A stretch of 64,000 nt of DNA from positions 2,302,082-2,366,081 of the forward strand of contig CP070661.1 in assembly GCA_020355165.1 (NCBI GenBank), in the 5' to 3' direction. The position numbers were made by a program, and so were the translations under genes. This document shows, one piece after another, positions 1-8,938 of this stretch (positions are counted from its first letter, which is position 1; each line of letters starts with the position of its first letter). The notes beneath the pieces are model-generated. The model made no database searches and had not been told where the DNA came from. It was given only the letters and a program-made list of their open reading frames with translations. Origin of the DNA: Burkholderiales bacterium. Its GTDB lineage: Bacteria; Pseudomonadota; Gammaproteobacteria; Burkholderiales; Burkholderiaceae_F.

Positions 1-606
1 TACCCCGGCATCGGCGGCAAGCTGTACCGGCAGGGGCTGATCAAGATGAACGAGTTCGTCACGCTGTGCGGGCGCGACCGCGTGCCGGTGATCTGGTTCC
101 AGGACACCAGCGGCATCGACGTCGGCGACATTGCCGAGAAGGCGGAGCTGCTCGGCCTCGGCCAGTCGCTGATCTACTCGATCCAGTCGACCGACGTGCC
201 GATGATGCTGGTCGTGCTGCGCAAGGGCACCGCCGCGGCGCACTACGTGATGGGCGGGCCGACCGCGAACCGCCACAACGCGTTCACGCTCGGCACCGCG
301 GCCACCGAGATCTACGTGATGCACGGCGAGACCGCGGCCGTCGCGACCTATGCGCGCCGCGCAGTCAAGGACAAGGACGCCGGCAAGCCGCTCGAGCCGA
401 TCGCCGAGAAGATGAACGAGATGGCGAAGCAGTACTACGACAACTCGCGCCCCGAGTACTGCGCGCGCCACGGCTTCGTCGACGAGATCGTGAGTCTGAA
501 GGCGCTGCGCGGCTACCTGAAGGCCTTCGCCGGCGCGGTGTACCAGAACCCGGCGTCGATCTGCCCGCGGCACCAGATGCTGCTGCCGCGGGTCATCAAG
601 GGTTAG
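1..606 (+). CDS. gcdA: Glutaconyl-CoA decarboxylase alpha subunit, C-terminal part (5' end outside window)
   Basis: The frame is open from base 1 and gives the last 201 residues of a carboxyltransferase. In the family this subunit moves CO2 from glutaconyl-CoA to the biotin of a carrier subunit, leaving crotonyl-CoA. The C-terminal motif NPASICPRHQMLLPR and the stretch GTAAAHYVMGGP are typical of GcdA rather than of methylmalonyl-CoA or propionyl-CoA carboxyltransferases. GcdA is usually near 580 residues, so roughly the last third is present. The membrane subunits gcdB and gcdD lie 2.3 kb downstream on the opposite strand. No biotin carrier gene (gcdC) is in the window; it may lie upstream of base 1. 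The identity is firm at family level; substrate is inferred from the motif and from the nearby gcdH. Confidence 0.85.
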   Translation, partial: YPGIGGKLYRQGLIKMNEFVTLCGRDRVPVIWFQDTSGIDVGDIAEKAELLGLGQSLIYSIQSTDVPMMLVVLRKGTAAAHYVMGGPTANRHNAFTLGTAATEIYVMHGETAAVATYARRAVKDKDAGKPLEPIAEKMNEMAKQYYDNSRPEYCARHGFVDEIVSLKALRGYLKAFAGAVYQNPASICPRHQMLLPRVIKG

Positions 607-635
607 GCGTCGTCGGCTCGACGCTCGGCAGCGAC

Positions 636-1466
636 ATGGCCGGAGCAGGCGCCATCGCCGAGCACTGGGGACGGGGCGACGTCTACGGCCTGATCATCTC
701 GGCGCTGGCGAAGGCGGGCAAGCCGCTCGAAGGACTGACGGTCGAGGACCTGGCGCCGGTCGATCACTACCACGCCCGAGGCTTTCCGGCGACGGTCGAA
801 CTCGCCGACCGGCTGCCGATCAGGCCGGGCGACCACATCCTCGACATCGGCTGCGGCGTCGGCGGCCCGGCCCGCTACATCGCGCAGCGGTTCAGCTGCA
901 GGGTCAGCGGGCTCGACATCACCGAGCCGTACGTGCAGGCCGCCAACAAGCTGACGGCCCTGCTGCGCATGGAAGGCCAGGTGCAGGTGCTGCTCGGCGA
1001 CGGGCAGAAGCTGCCTTACGGCGACGCGTGCTTCGACGGCGCGTATGCGCTGCACGTCACCATGAACGTCGCCGATCGCCCCCGGTTCTTTGCCGAGGCC
1101 TGGCGGGTGCTCAGACCGGGCGCCTTCTTCGCGCTGACCGAGCACGGACTCGGGCCCGAAGGAAATCCGCACCATCCGGTGCCCTGGTCGGAGGACGGCT
1201 CGGGCGCGTACCTGGTCACGCCGCAGCAGACGCAGGCGCTGCTGCAAGGCGCTGGCTTCACCGGCATCGAGGTCGAGGAGGCGGGCGCCAAGTACCTGGC
1301 CGGCTACAAGCGGGCGGTCCAGCTGGCCGAGCGCGGCCAGTTGCCGCCACTGGGCGTGCACCTGCTGATGGGCGAGAACGCGGTGCTGAAGATGAGCAAC
1401 GCCGCGCGCAACATCGAGGAAGGCCGGACGCGGCCGATCGAGGTGATCTGTCGCAAGCCGGGCTGA
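636..1466 (+). CDS. Class I SAM-dependent methyltransferase
   Basis: This 276-residue protein has the SAM-binding motif LDIGCGVGGPARYIA near residue 70 and the post-motif LRPGAFFALTEHG near residue 160, as in UbiE and sarcosine/dimethylglycine methyltransferases. The ATG at 636 was chosen because it leads into the conserved N-terminal helix; the frame is open further upstream but only as a shadow of gcdA. It starts 29 bases after gcdA on the same strand and so may be cotranscribed. The substrate cannot be told from sequence. A small-molecule target is more likely than protein or DNA, judged from the fold family. Confidence 0.8.
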   Translation: MAGAGAIAEHWGRGDVYGLIISALAKAGKPLEGLTVEDLAPVDHYHARGFPATVELADRLPIRPGDHILDIGCGVGGPARYIAQRFSCRVSGLDITEPYVQAANKLTALLRMEGQVQVLLGDGQKLPYGDACFDGAYALHVTMNVADRPRFFAEAWRVLRPGAFFALTEHGLGPEGNPHHPVPWSEDGSGAYLVTPQQTQALLQGAGFTGIEVEEAGAKYLAGYKRAVQLAERGQLPPLGVHLLMGENAVLKMSNAARNIEEGRTRPIEVICRKPG

Positions 1467-1487
1467 TCGCGGAGCGGCATCCGCGAT
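1466..1487 (+). terminator. Small perfect hairpin at the end of the methyltransferase gene
   Basis: ATCGCGGA (1466-1473) and TCCGCGAT (1480-1487) form a perfect 8-bp stem with a 6-base loop starting in the stop codon. No T-run follows, so intrinsic termination is doubtful; it could instead protect the 3' end of the message. Confidence 0.3.
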
Positions 1488-1634
1488 TGCTTCGAGCGTT
1501 CCGGGCTACGAGGAGCGGCCGACTTGCGGAGACAACCGTCGGCCAGTGCCGGCCATCCCGAAACGCTGTGCGAACGGCGAAGGAACGGACATCGTCGAGA
1601 ACTGCCATCGATCGACCAGCACACGGAGCAGAAC

Positions 1635-2732
1635 ATGAGGAAGGTCCTCTGCGCAGCCGCGCTGGGCGTTGTTGCGCTGGTCGCCTACCTGGCGTTTTGG
1701 CCGGTGCCGATTGACGCCGTCGCGTGGGAGGCGCCTGCCGCGCCAGGCTACACGGGGCCGCACGCCGCCAACGACAGACTGGCTCGCCTGAACCTGATCC
1801 CGCTCGGCAAGGAGGCCGGGCCGGAGCACATCGTGCTGGCACGCGACGGCAAGCTCTACGCGGCCGTCGCCAGCGGACGGATCCTCCGGATGAACCCGGA
1901 CGGATCGGAGCAGGAGGTGTTCGTCGAGACCGGCGGGCGAGTGCTCGGATTCGACTTCGATGCGGCGGGCAACCTCATTGCCGCCGACGCCATGAAGGGA
2001 CTGCTTGCCATCAGCCCGGAGCGCAAGGTCACCTTGCTGACGGATCAGGCAGGCGGCCAGCCGATCCGGTATGCCGACGCCGTGGCGGTCGCGGCTTCAG
2101 GCAAGGTCTACTTCACGGACGCGTCGGGACGCTTTGCGCCGGCGCAGTGGGGCGGCACCTTCGAGGCCGGTGTCCTCGATATCCTGGAACAGGCGGCGAC
2201 CGGCCGCGTTCTCGAGTACGACCCCGCCAACAGGACCACCCGCGTCGTGGCCAGAGGCTTCAGCTTCGCCAACGGGATCGCGCTCAGCGGCGATGAGCGC
2301 ACCCTGTTCGTCGCCGAGACCGGCCGGTTCCGCGTCTGGAGAATCGACGCGGCGGCCGACGATCTCGATGTGAACCAGGCATCGACCAAAGCCGCAGTGC
2401 TATTCGACAACCTGCCCGGCTATCCCGATAACCTGATGCGGGGGCTCGACGGACGGATCTGGCTCGGGTTCACCGGGCCGCGCAGTCCGAAGGTCGACAC
2501 GATGGCCGACAAGCCGTTCCTGCGCGAAGTGACACTGCGCCTGCCTCGGGCGCTCTGGCCGTTGCCGAAGAAGTACGGGCACGTCTTTGCGTTCACGGAG
2601 GACGGCAATGTCGTTGCCGATCTGCAGGATCCGTCGGGCAGCTATCCTGAGACGACCGGCGTCACGGAGACACCGGGCCGCCTGTACGTCCAGAATCTGC
2701 ACCTTCATTCGATCGGTTGGCTGGCGCGCTGA
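1635..2732 (+). CDS. SMP-30/strictosidine synthase-like beta-propeller protein, membrane anchored
   Basis: This 365-residue protein begins with a hydrophobic segment (about residues 5-22) that looks like a signal anchor, followed by a six-bladed-propeller domain. The motifs GFDFDAAGNLIAADA (about residue 100) and FANGIALSGDERTLFVAET (about residue 215) are characteristic of the APMAP/strictosidine synthase branch of the SMP-30 superfamily, whose bacterial members are mostly presumed lactonases or esterases. The ATG at 1635 has a GGAG-like site upstream and fits the signal anchor, so it is preferred over the longer open frame. It is 168 bases after the methyltransferase on the same strand. The substrate is unknown. 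Confidence 0.78.
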   Translation: MRKVLCAAALGVVALVAYLAFWPVPIDAVAWEAPAAPGYTGPHAANDRLARLNLIPLGKEAGPEHIVLARDGKLYAAVASGRILRMNPDGSEQEVFVETGGRVLGFDFDAAGNLIAADAMKGLLAISPERKVTLLTDQAGGQPIRYADAVAVAASGKVYFTDASGRFAPAQWGGTFEAGVLDILEQAATGRVLEYDPANRTTRVVARGFSFANGIALSGDERTLFVAETGRFRVWRIDAAADDLDVNQASTKAAVLFDNLPGYPDNLMRGLDGRIWLGFTGPRSPKVDTMADKPFLREVTLRLPRALWPLPKKYGHVFAFTEDGNVVADLQDPSGSYPETTGVTETPGRLYVQNLHLHSIGWLAR

Positions 2733-2927
2733 CGGCCAGTCCACGCCATCCGCGCGTTCGCAAGGCGCCGCTGCCTGCGCGGTGCAGGTCCGCTCCGAAC
2801 GTGCGTTCTCGATCGCGCGCCGCGAGCAGCGCGCTCGTCGGTTTCGAGGAGCGACGGCTGTCACGGCGGCGCCCGCCCGCACAGCAGCAGCCCGCCGCCG
2901 CGGCGACCGGGGGCACCGGCAACGGTT

Positions 2928-4076
2928 CTAGATCAGCCCCATCCCCTTCAGCACCGACAGCATCACCGCCGCGGCAACCACCGAGCCGATCTGCCCGCCG
3001 GTGTTGGCGCCGGCGGCGTGCATCAGCAGGTGGTTCTTCTTGTTGTAGCGCAGCCCCTGCGTCTGCACGACGCGCGCGGCCATCGGGTAGGCGGAGATGC
3101 CGGCCGCGCCGATCAGCGGGTTGACCTTGCCGCCGGTGAGCAGGCACACCAGCTTGCCGAACAGCACGCCGGCCACGGTGTCGAGGCTGATCGCGAGGAA
3201 GCCGAGGCCGAAGATCGCGAGCGTGGTCGGCGTCAGGAACGCGTGCCCTTCCATCGTGCCGCCGATCGCCAGGCCGAGGAACAGCGTGACGATGTTGGCG
3301 ATCTCGTTCTCGGAGGCCTTGGTCAGGCGGGCGACCACGCCGGATTCGCGCATGAAGTTGCCGAGCATGATGGTGCCGAGCAGCGGCAGCCCCTTGGGCG
3401 CGATCAGCCCGCCGACCAGCGTGACGACGAGCGGAAACAGCAGCTTGGTCTGCGGCGAGACGCTGCGCTTGACCGCCGCCATCTTGATCACCCGCTCCTT
3501 CTCGGTGGTCAGCGCCTTCATGATCGGCGGCTGGATGATCGGCACCAGCGCCATGTACGAGTACGCGGCGACCGAGATCGGCCCGAGCAGGTGCGGCGCG
3601 TACTGCGAGGCGACGTAGATCGCGGTGGGCCCGTCGCAGGCGCCGATCACGGCGATCGCCACCGCGTCCAGTTGAGAAAAACCAAGCGCCAGCGCCAGCA
3701 GCAGCGTCAGGAAGATGCCGACCTGTCCGGCGGCGCCGAACAGCAGGATGCGCGGGTTCTCCAGCAGCGGCCCGAAATCCGTCATCGCGCCGATGCCGAC
3801 GAAGATCAGCAGCGGGAAGAGCTCGTTGGCGATGCCGGCCTCGTAAAGCGTGCGGATGAACCCCTCGTTGTCCATCAGCTCGCTCAGCGGGATGTTGACC
3901 AGGATGCAGCCGAAGCCGATCGGCACCAGCAGCAAGGGCTCGACCCCCTTCTTCGTGCCCAGCCACAGCAGCGTGCCGCCGACCGCCAGCATGACCAGGT
4001 TGGGCAGCCCGTCGGCAAGCAGCAACTCGATGCCGGCGCCCAGTCCGGAAAGGCCCGCCAGGATGCTTTCGAGCAT
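2928..4076 (-). CDS. gcdB: Na+-translocating decarboxylase beta subunit (glutaconyl-CoA decarboxylase type)
   Basis: This 382-residue polytopic membrane protein belongs to the OadB/MmdB/GcdB family, which couples decarboxylation of carboxybiotin to export of Na+. Family hallmarks are visible: GACDGPTAI with the key Asp at residue 148, and a second re-entrant motif NPLIGAAGISAYPMAARV near residue 320. About nine to eleven hydrophobic segments are evident. It ends a same-strand series gcdH-gcdD-gcdB, with 9 bases between gcdD and gcdB. The family is certain. Assignment to glutaconyl-CoA, rather than oxaloacetate or methylmalonyl-CoA, rests on gcdA at the window start and gcdH upstream. Confidence 0.9.
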   Translation of the reverse strand: MLESILAGLSGLGAGIELLLADGLPNLVMLAVGGTLLWLGTKKGVEPLLLVPIGFGCILVNIPLSELMDNEGFIRTLYEAGIANELFPLLIFVGIGAMTDFGPLLENPRILLFGAAGQVGIFLTLLLALALGFSQLDAVAIAVIGACDGPTAIYVASQYAPHLLGPISVAAYSYMALVPIIQPPIMKALTTEKERVIKMAAVKRSVSPQTKLLFPLVVTLVGGLIAPKGLPLLGTIMLGNFMRESGVVARLTKASENEIANIVTLFLGLAIGGTMEGHAFLTPTTLAIFGLGFLAISLDTVAGVLFGKLVCLLTGGKVNPLIGAAGISAYPMAARVVQTQGLRYNKKNHLLMHAAGANTGGQIGSVVAAAVMLSVLKGMGLI

Positions 4077-4085
4077 GGCGCCCTC

Positions 4086-4232
4086 CTAGGCCTTCTTCTC
4101 GGCTTCGTCCTGCGCCTTCAGCGGGAAGACCTTCTTCAGCAGGTCGACCACCAGGCTGAGGATCCAGAGGGTGAGAAACGTGCCGCCCACGCCGACGACG
4201 GTCATCGTCAGTCCGAAGCTCAGGTTGTCCAT
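4086..4232 (-). CDS. gcdD: Small membrane subunit of the decarboxylase (OadG/GcdD-like), 48 residues
   Basis: A 48-residue frame starting MDNLSFGLTM has one membrane helix (about residues 8-30) and a charged cytoplasmic tail ending DEAEKKA. This is the layout of OadG/MmdD/GcdD small subunits, which hold the carboxyltransferase and carrier to the membrane beta subunit. It sits 9 bases upstream of gcdB on the same strand, the usual place for this subunit. It is on the short side even for the family and lacks the Pro/Ala-rich, zinc-binding C-terminal tail of OadG. The small size makes homology hard to prove, but the position is persuasive. Confidence 0.72.
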   Translation of the reverse strand: MDNLSFGLTMTVVGVGGTFLTLWILSLVVDLLKKVFPLKAQDEAEKKA

Positions 4233-4426
4233 CACCGCTCCCCCGCAGACAAGTGCGGCGAACTTGCCACGGAACCCGGGTGCCGACAAGCCTCGAACGC
4301 AAGGAATCGGCGAGTCGGGCTGGACCTTCGGCGAGGTGGTGCGGCCGGCGCAACGCCGGCCCGCGGCGCGGCGCCGGCGGCGGGCGCGAACGGCTCCTGG
4401 CGCGGCCGGCGTCGGCCGGGAACGCC

Positions 4427-5629
4427 CTACGAGAACGCCTGGATCCCGGTCATCGCGCGGCCGAGGATCAGCGCATGGATGTCGTGCGTGCCTTCGTAGG
4501 TGTTGACGACTTCGAGGTTGACCAGGTGGCGGGCGACGCCGAACTCGTCCGATATGCCGTTGCCGCCGAGCATGTCGCGGGCGCTGCGCGCGATCTCCAG
4601 CGCCTTGCCGCACGAATTGCGCTTCATGATGCTGGTGATCTCGACCGCCGCCGAGCCTTCGTCCTTCATCCGGCCCAGCCGCAGGCAGCCCTGCAGCGCC
4701 AGCGTGATCTCGGTGAGCATGTCGGCGAGCTTCTTCTGGATCAGCTGGTTGGCCGCCAGCGGCCGGCCGAACTGCCGGCGATCCAGCACGTACTGGCGGG
4801 CGCGGTGCATGCAATCCTCCGCCGCGCCCAGCGCCCCCCAGGCGATGCCGTAGCGCGCGCTGTTCAGGCAGGTGAAGGGGCCCTTCAGGCCGCGCACCTC
4901 GGGAAAGGCGTTCTCCTCGGGGCAGAACACGCCGTTCATCACGATCTCGCCGGTGACCGACGCGCGCAGGCCGACCTTGCCCTTGATGACCGGGGCGCTC
5001 AGTCCCTGCCAGCCCTTTTCCAGCACGAAGCCGCGGATCGCGCCTTCCTCGTCCTTGGCCCAGACCACGAATACGTCGGCGATCGGCGAATTGGTGATCC
5101 ACATCTTGGCGCCGTCGAGCTGGTATCCGCCGGGAACCTTCCTCGCCCGCGAGACCATGCCGCTGGGATCGGAGCCGTGGTTCGGCTCGGTCACGCCGAA
5201 GCAGCCGATCAGTTCGCCGCGCGCCAGCCCGGGCAGGTACTTCTGCCTGGCGGCCTCGGAGGCGAACTCGTTGATCGGTACCATCACCAGCGAGGTCTGC
5301 ACGCTCATCATCGAGCGGTACCCGGAGTCGACGCGCTCGACCTCGCGCGCGATCAGCCCGTAGCTGACGTAGTTCAGCCCGGCGCCGCCGTAGCGCTCGG
5401 GGATCGTCGGGCCGAGCAGGCCGAGCTCGCCCATCTCGCGGAAGATCGCCGGATCGGTGCTTTCCTGGCGGAACGCCTCGAGCACGCGCGGAGCGAGCCG
5501 GCCCTGGCAGTAGTTCGCCGCGGCATCGCGCACGGCGCGCTCGTCGTCGGTCAGCTGCTGCTCGAGCAGCAGCGGATCGTCCCACTTGAAGCGGGCCGGC
5601 GCGCGCCGCGGGAACTGCTCTGCGTTCAT
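4427..5629 (-). CDS. gcdH: Glutaryl-CoA dehydrogenase
   Basis: This 400-residue FAD enzyme oxidises glutaryl-CoA, an intermediate of lysine, tryptophan and benzoyl-CoA degradation. The acyl-CoA dehydrogenase signatures [14 protein letters not shown] (about residue 155) and [16 protein letters not shown] (about residue 187) and the C-terminal [15 protein letters not shown] closely match human and bacterial GCDH. Glu379 would be the catalytic base, preceded by Tyr378. It lies 194 bases upstream of gcdD on the same strand. The classical enzyme decarboxylates glutaconyl-CoA itself; the adjacent decarboxylase genes raise the possibility of a non-decarboxylating form (see findings). Confidence 0.93.
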   Translation of the reverse strand: MNAEQFPRRAPARFKWDDPLLLEQQLTDDERAVRDAAANYCQGRLAPRVLEAFRQESTDPAIFREMGELGLLGPTIPERYGGAGLNYVSYGLIAREVERVDSGYRSMMSVQTSLVMVPINEFASEAARQKYLPGLARGELIGCFGVTEPNHGSDPSGMVSRARKVPGGYQLDGAKMWITNSPIADVFVVWAKDEEGAIRGFVLEKGWQGLSAPVIKGKVGLRASVTGEIVMNGVFCPEENAFPEVRGLKGPFTCLNSARYGIAWGALGAAEDCMHRARQYVLDRRQFGRPLAANQLIQKKLADMLTEITLALQGCLRLGRMKDEGSAAVEITSIMKRNSCGKALEIARSARDMLGGNGISDEFGVARHLVNLEVVNTYEGTHDIHALILGRAMTGIQAFS

Positions 5630-5999
5630 GATCCTGGCCCGGAAAGCGACCCGGCGAGTTTACGCGGCGAGGCCGCGCGGGCATGGGCCGACGACCGTTC
5701 CCGCCCCGATTGCCGTGCCTGGTTGCCGGCGGCATCGCTGCGGCGGCCGACGGCTCCCCTGCGCCGCATCGGCGCAAGCCTCGCTGCCCGCCGCCGCTGC
5801 GGCGCGGCCGCCGCGCCGCGCAGGCACCGAACGCAGCAGCGTTATCCCCTCTCGTTCCGGCGGTTGATTACCGCATCGCGATGCTGCACGATGAGCAGGC
5901 GAGGATGAGTCGCGGCCGGGCCTTCGGCGCCGGGACCGCGGGCAACCCGCTGCGGTTTTTGCGGTCGAAGCTCGGTCACGGTCGCGATGTGGGGGACGG
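5630..5999. other. Intergenic region between divergent gcdH and protease genes
   Basis: These 370 bases separate two divergent genes and should hold both promoters. Several short frames cross it, but none has a recognisable domain or a convincing ribosome binding site. The last bases carry GGGGGACGG just before the ATG at 6000, which serves the protease gene. Confidence 0.5.
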
Positions 6000-6935
6000 A
6001 TGAAGAAGCGGGCGTTGTACAGCCAGTCGGCCGGCGGCCGGCCGACGCCTGAGGCAACGCGCGGCGGCGATGAGCCGCGCGCGGGCCTGGCGGCTGCTGC
6101 GGCGGCCGCGGGTCCGCCGCCGCCGCGCGCGGGCCGGTTGCGCCGCTTCGCCTCGCGTTACGACCGTCTCCTGCTGGTGCTGGCCGGCGCGGCTCTGACG
6201 GGGCTGGCGCTGGTCGCCTACCAGCGCGCTGCTGCGCCGGCGCGCGTGCTCAGGCAGGCGGACATCGACAAGGCGGTGCTGCACACGCTGAGCACCAAGG
6301 TGCTGCCATCGCCGGCGGCCCGTGCCGCGGAGAAGGTGCGGCCCGCGGTGGTGCGCGTGCGCGGCGTCATGCCGGGCGAGCGCGGCGACCCGGACCTCGA
6401 CGAAGGCGTCGGCAGCGGCGTGGTGATCGTCGACACCGGCGTGATCCTGACCAACCTGCACGTCGTCTCCGAGTCGGAGAAGGTGGTGGTCGAGTTCTTC
6501 GACGGCCACGAGTCGGAGGCGGCGGTCATCGGCACCAAGCCGGAGCACGACCTGGCGGTGCTGCAGGCGAAGTCGCTGCCCGACGACCTGTTGCCGGCGA
6601 CGCTTCGTTCCACTTCCGACCTGCAGCCCGGCGACCAGGTGGTCGCGGTCGGCTTCCCGTTCGGCATCGGCCCGTCGGTGTCGGCCGGCGTGGTCTCCGG
6701 GCTGGCGCGCGAGTTCCGCTCGCCGGAAGGCAAGCGAATGCTGACCAACCTGATCCAGTTCGATGCGGCCGCCAATCCCGGCAATTCCGGCGGGCCGCTG
6801 GTCACCATGGACGGCGAGGTGGTCGGCATCGTCACGGCGATCCTCAACCCGGGGCGCGAGCGCACCTTCATCGGCATCGGCTTCGCGGTGCCGATCGAGA
6901 ACGCCGCCGCCGGTGCCGGCATCCACCCGTTCTGA
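6000..6935 (+). CDS. Membrane-anchored trypsin-like serine protease (HtrA/DegP type, no PDZ)
   Basis: The 311-residue protein has an Ala/Pro-rich cytoplasmic N-terminus, one membrane segment (about residues 56-73) and a periplasmic protease domain. The catalytic triad is visible: His154 in TNLHVVSE, Asp184 in EHDLAVLQ and Ser263 in NPGNSGGPL. It stops at FAVPIE plus a short tail, exactly where DegP-family proteins would continue into PDZ domains, so it lacks substrate-sensing PDZ modules. It is 10 bases upstream of moxR, implying cotranscription with the MoxR-DUF58-VWA genes. A role in envelope quality control linked to that module is inference. Confidence 0.88.
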   Translation: MKKRALYSQSAGGRPTPEATRGGDEPRAGLAAAAAAAGPPPPRAGRLRRFASRYDRLLLVLAGAALTGLALVAYQRAAAPARVLRQADIDKAVLHTLSTKVLPSPAARAAEKVRPAVVRVRGVMPGERGDPDLDEGVGSGVVIVDTGVILTNLHVVSESEKVVVEFFDGHESEAAVIGTKPEHDLAVLQAKSLPDDLLPATLRSTSDLQPGDQVVAVGFPFGIGPSVSAGVVSGLAREFRSPEGKRMLTNLIQFDAAANPGNSGGPLVTMDGEVVGIVTAILNPGRERTFIGIGFAVPIENAAAGAGIHPF

Positions 6936-6945
6936 AGGACGCGAC

Positions 6946-7959
6946 ATGAACCTGCTCAAGCCCGGCGGCGACGCCGTCGCCTCGACCATGGAGAGGATCC
7001 TGTTCGAGGTAAAGAAGGTGGTGGTCGGCCAGGACCACTTTCTCGAGCGGGTGCTGGTGGCGACTCTCGCGCAGGGCCACCTGCTGGTCGAGGGCGTGCC
7101 GGGCCTGGCCAAGACGCTGACCGTGAAGACGCTGGCCGCCACCATTTCCGGCAGCTTCAAGCGCATCCAGTTCACGCCGGACCTGGTGCCGGCGGATCTG
7201 GTCGGCACCCGCATCTACAACCAGAAGACCGGCGACTTCGCCACCTCGCTCGGGCCGGTGTTCACCCACCTGCTGCTGGCCGACGAGATCAACCGTGCGC
7301 CGGCCAAGGTGCAGAGCGCGCTGCTCGAGGTGATGCAGGAGCGGCAGGTGACGATCGCCGGCCACACCCATCCGGTGCCGGAGCCGTTCCTGGTGATGGC
7401 CACGCAGAACCCGATCGAGACCGAGGGCACTTATCCGCTGCCGGAAGCGCAGGTCGACCGCTTCATGATGAAGGTCCTGGTCGGCTATCCGACCGACGAG
7501 GAGGAATTCGTCATCGTCGAACGGGTGACCGGCCCGCCGGCCACGGTCGCCGCGGTGGCCACCACCGAGCAGCTGGCCGAGCTGCAGCGGCAGTGCCGAA
7601 GCGGCTACGTCGATCCGTCGCTGATGAGCTATGCGGTGCGGCTGGTGTCGGCCACGCGCGATCCCGAGCGGCACGGCATCAAGGACCTGGCGCGCTACCT
7701 CACCTTCGGTGCCAGCCCGCGCGCCACCATCCACCTGATCGAGGCGGCGCGCGCGCTGGCCTTCCTGCGCGGCCGCGACTACGTGCTGCCGGAGGACGTC
7801 ACCGACCTGGCGGCCGACGTGCTGCGGCACCGGCTGGTGCTGTCCTACGAGGCGCTCGCCGAGGGCCGGAGCGCCGACGACATCATCGGCACGGTGATGA
7901 GCCACGTCGCCGCGCCCGACAAGCCGCTGCAGGCCCATGTCCGTGTCGCCAACGGCTGA
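6946..7959 (+). CDS. moxR: MoxR-family AAA+ ATPase
   Basis: The 337-residue protein carries Walker A GVPGLAKT (residues 50-57), Walker B HLLLADEINRA (about 108-118) and the sensor region GTYPLPEAQVDRF, all typical of MoxR ATPases, which act as chaperones that mature or remodel protein complexes, usually with a VWA partner. The ATG at 6946 follows the protease stop by 10 bases. It overlaps the next gene (DUF58) by 23 bases, indicating coupled translation. The client is unknown; the partner VWA protein is encoded two genes downstream. Confidence 0.95.
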   Translation: MNLLKPGGDAVASTMERILFEVKKVVVGQDHFLERVLVATLAQGHLLVEGVPGLAKTLTVKTLAATISGSFKRIQFTPDLVPADLVGTRIYNQKTGDFATSLGPVFTHLLLADEINRAPAKVQSALLEVMQERQVTIAGHTHPVPEPFLVMATQNPIETEGTYPLPEAQVDRFMMKVLVGYPTDEEEFVIVERVTGPPATVAAVATTEQLAELQRQCRSGYVDPSLMSYAVRLVSATRDPERHGIKDLARYLTFGASPRATIHLIEAARALAFLRGRDYVLPEDVTDLAADVLRHRLVLSYEALAEGRSADDIIGTVMSHVAAPDKPLQAHVRVANG

Positions 7960-8938
7960 AGCGGCGCCGCGCGTCGCGGCCGGGCCGGAAGCGATCCTGC
8001 GCCGGCTCGAGTGGACCGTGCTGAAGCGGCTCGACGGCGCGCTGCACGGCGACTACCGGACATTGTTCCGCGGCGCCGGGCTCGATCTGGCCGACCTGCG
8101 CGAGTACCAGTACAACGACGACGTGCGGCACATCGACTGGAACGTCACCGCGCGGCTGCAGGTGCCGCACGTGCGCGAGTTCCACGAGGACCGCGAGCTG
8201 GCGGCGTGGTTCCTGGTCGACACCTCGGCGTCGGTCGACTTCGGCTCGCGGGGCACGAGCAAGCGGCAGCTCGCGGCCGAGTTCGTCGCGGTTCTGGCGC
8301 GCGTGCTCACCCGGCGCGGCAACCGGGTCGGCCTGCTGCGCTACGGCACCCGCGTCGACACCGTGATCCCGCCGCGTGGCGGCCGCCGCCACGTGCTGCA
8401 CCTGCTGGCGAGCCTGCTGCAGGTACCGGCGGCCGCTGCGCAGAAGGAGACCGATCTGGGCGAGATGCTGCAGCACGCGTCGCGCGCGCTCCGGCGCCGA
8501 TCGCTGGTGCTGCTGCTGTCGGACTTCATCAGCGTGCCGGGCTGGGGGCCGCATCTGGCGCGGCTGGCGCAGCGGCACGAGGTGATCGCCATCCGCCTGT
8601 ACGACCCGCTGGAGATGAAGCTGCCCGACATCGGCGGCGTGCTGATGCAGGACGCCGAGACCGGCGAGCAGGTCTGGGTCGACACCCACGATGCCGGTTT
8701 CCGCCGCCGCTTCGCCGCCGCCGCGCAGCGCCGCGAGCAGGCGCTGCGCGCAACGCTGGCCGATGCCGGCGTCGACACGCTGGAGCTGTCGACCGGCGAC
8801 GACCTGGTCTCGGCGATCCTGCGCTTCGCCGACCTGCGCAAGCGGCGCAGCCAGCTGGCCGCCGGCGGTGGCCTGCCCGTCCATCTGCACGGCGCCCGCG
8901 CGGCCCGCGCGACCAGCGATGAGCTTGCTCTGGCCTGA
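7937..8938 (+). CDS. DUF58 domain protein
   Basis: This 333-residue protein has the DUF58 signature YNDDVRHIDWNVTAR (about residues 55-70) followed by a VWA-like fold (FLVDTSASVDFGS near residue 95; LVLLLSDFISVPGW near residue 195). DUF58 proteins are constant neighbours of MoxR and BatA-type VWA proteins. No signal peptide or membrane segment is seen, so it is probably cytoplasmic. It overlaps moxR by 23 bases and the VWA gene by 20. Its biochemical role is not established in the family. Confidence 0.9.
   Translation: MSVSPTAEAAPRVAAGPEAILRRLEWTVLKRLDGALHGDYRTLFRGAGLDLADLREYQYNDDVRHIDWNVTARLQVPHVREFHEDRELAAWFLVDTSASVDFGSRGTSKRQLAAEFVAVLARVLTRRGNRVGLLRYGTRVDTVIPPRGGRRHVLHLLASLLQVPAAAAQKETDLGEMLQHASRALRRRSLVLLLSDFISVPGWGPHLARLAQRHEVIAIRLYDPLEMKLPDIGGVLMQDAETGEQVWVDTHDAGFRRRFAAAAQRREQALRATLADAGVDTLELSTGDDLVSAILRFADLRKRRSQLAAGGGLPVHLHGARAARATSDELALA

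Noticed and set aside
2662-4353. 563-residue Arg-rich minus-strand frame across gcdB
   Set aside because: It overlaps gcdB in another frame and lacks membrane segments or motifs; gcdB itself is clearly real.
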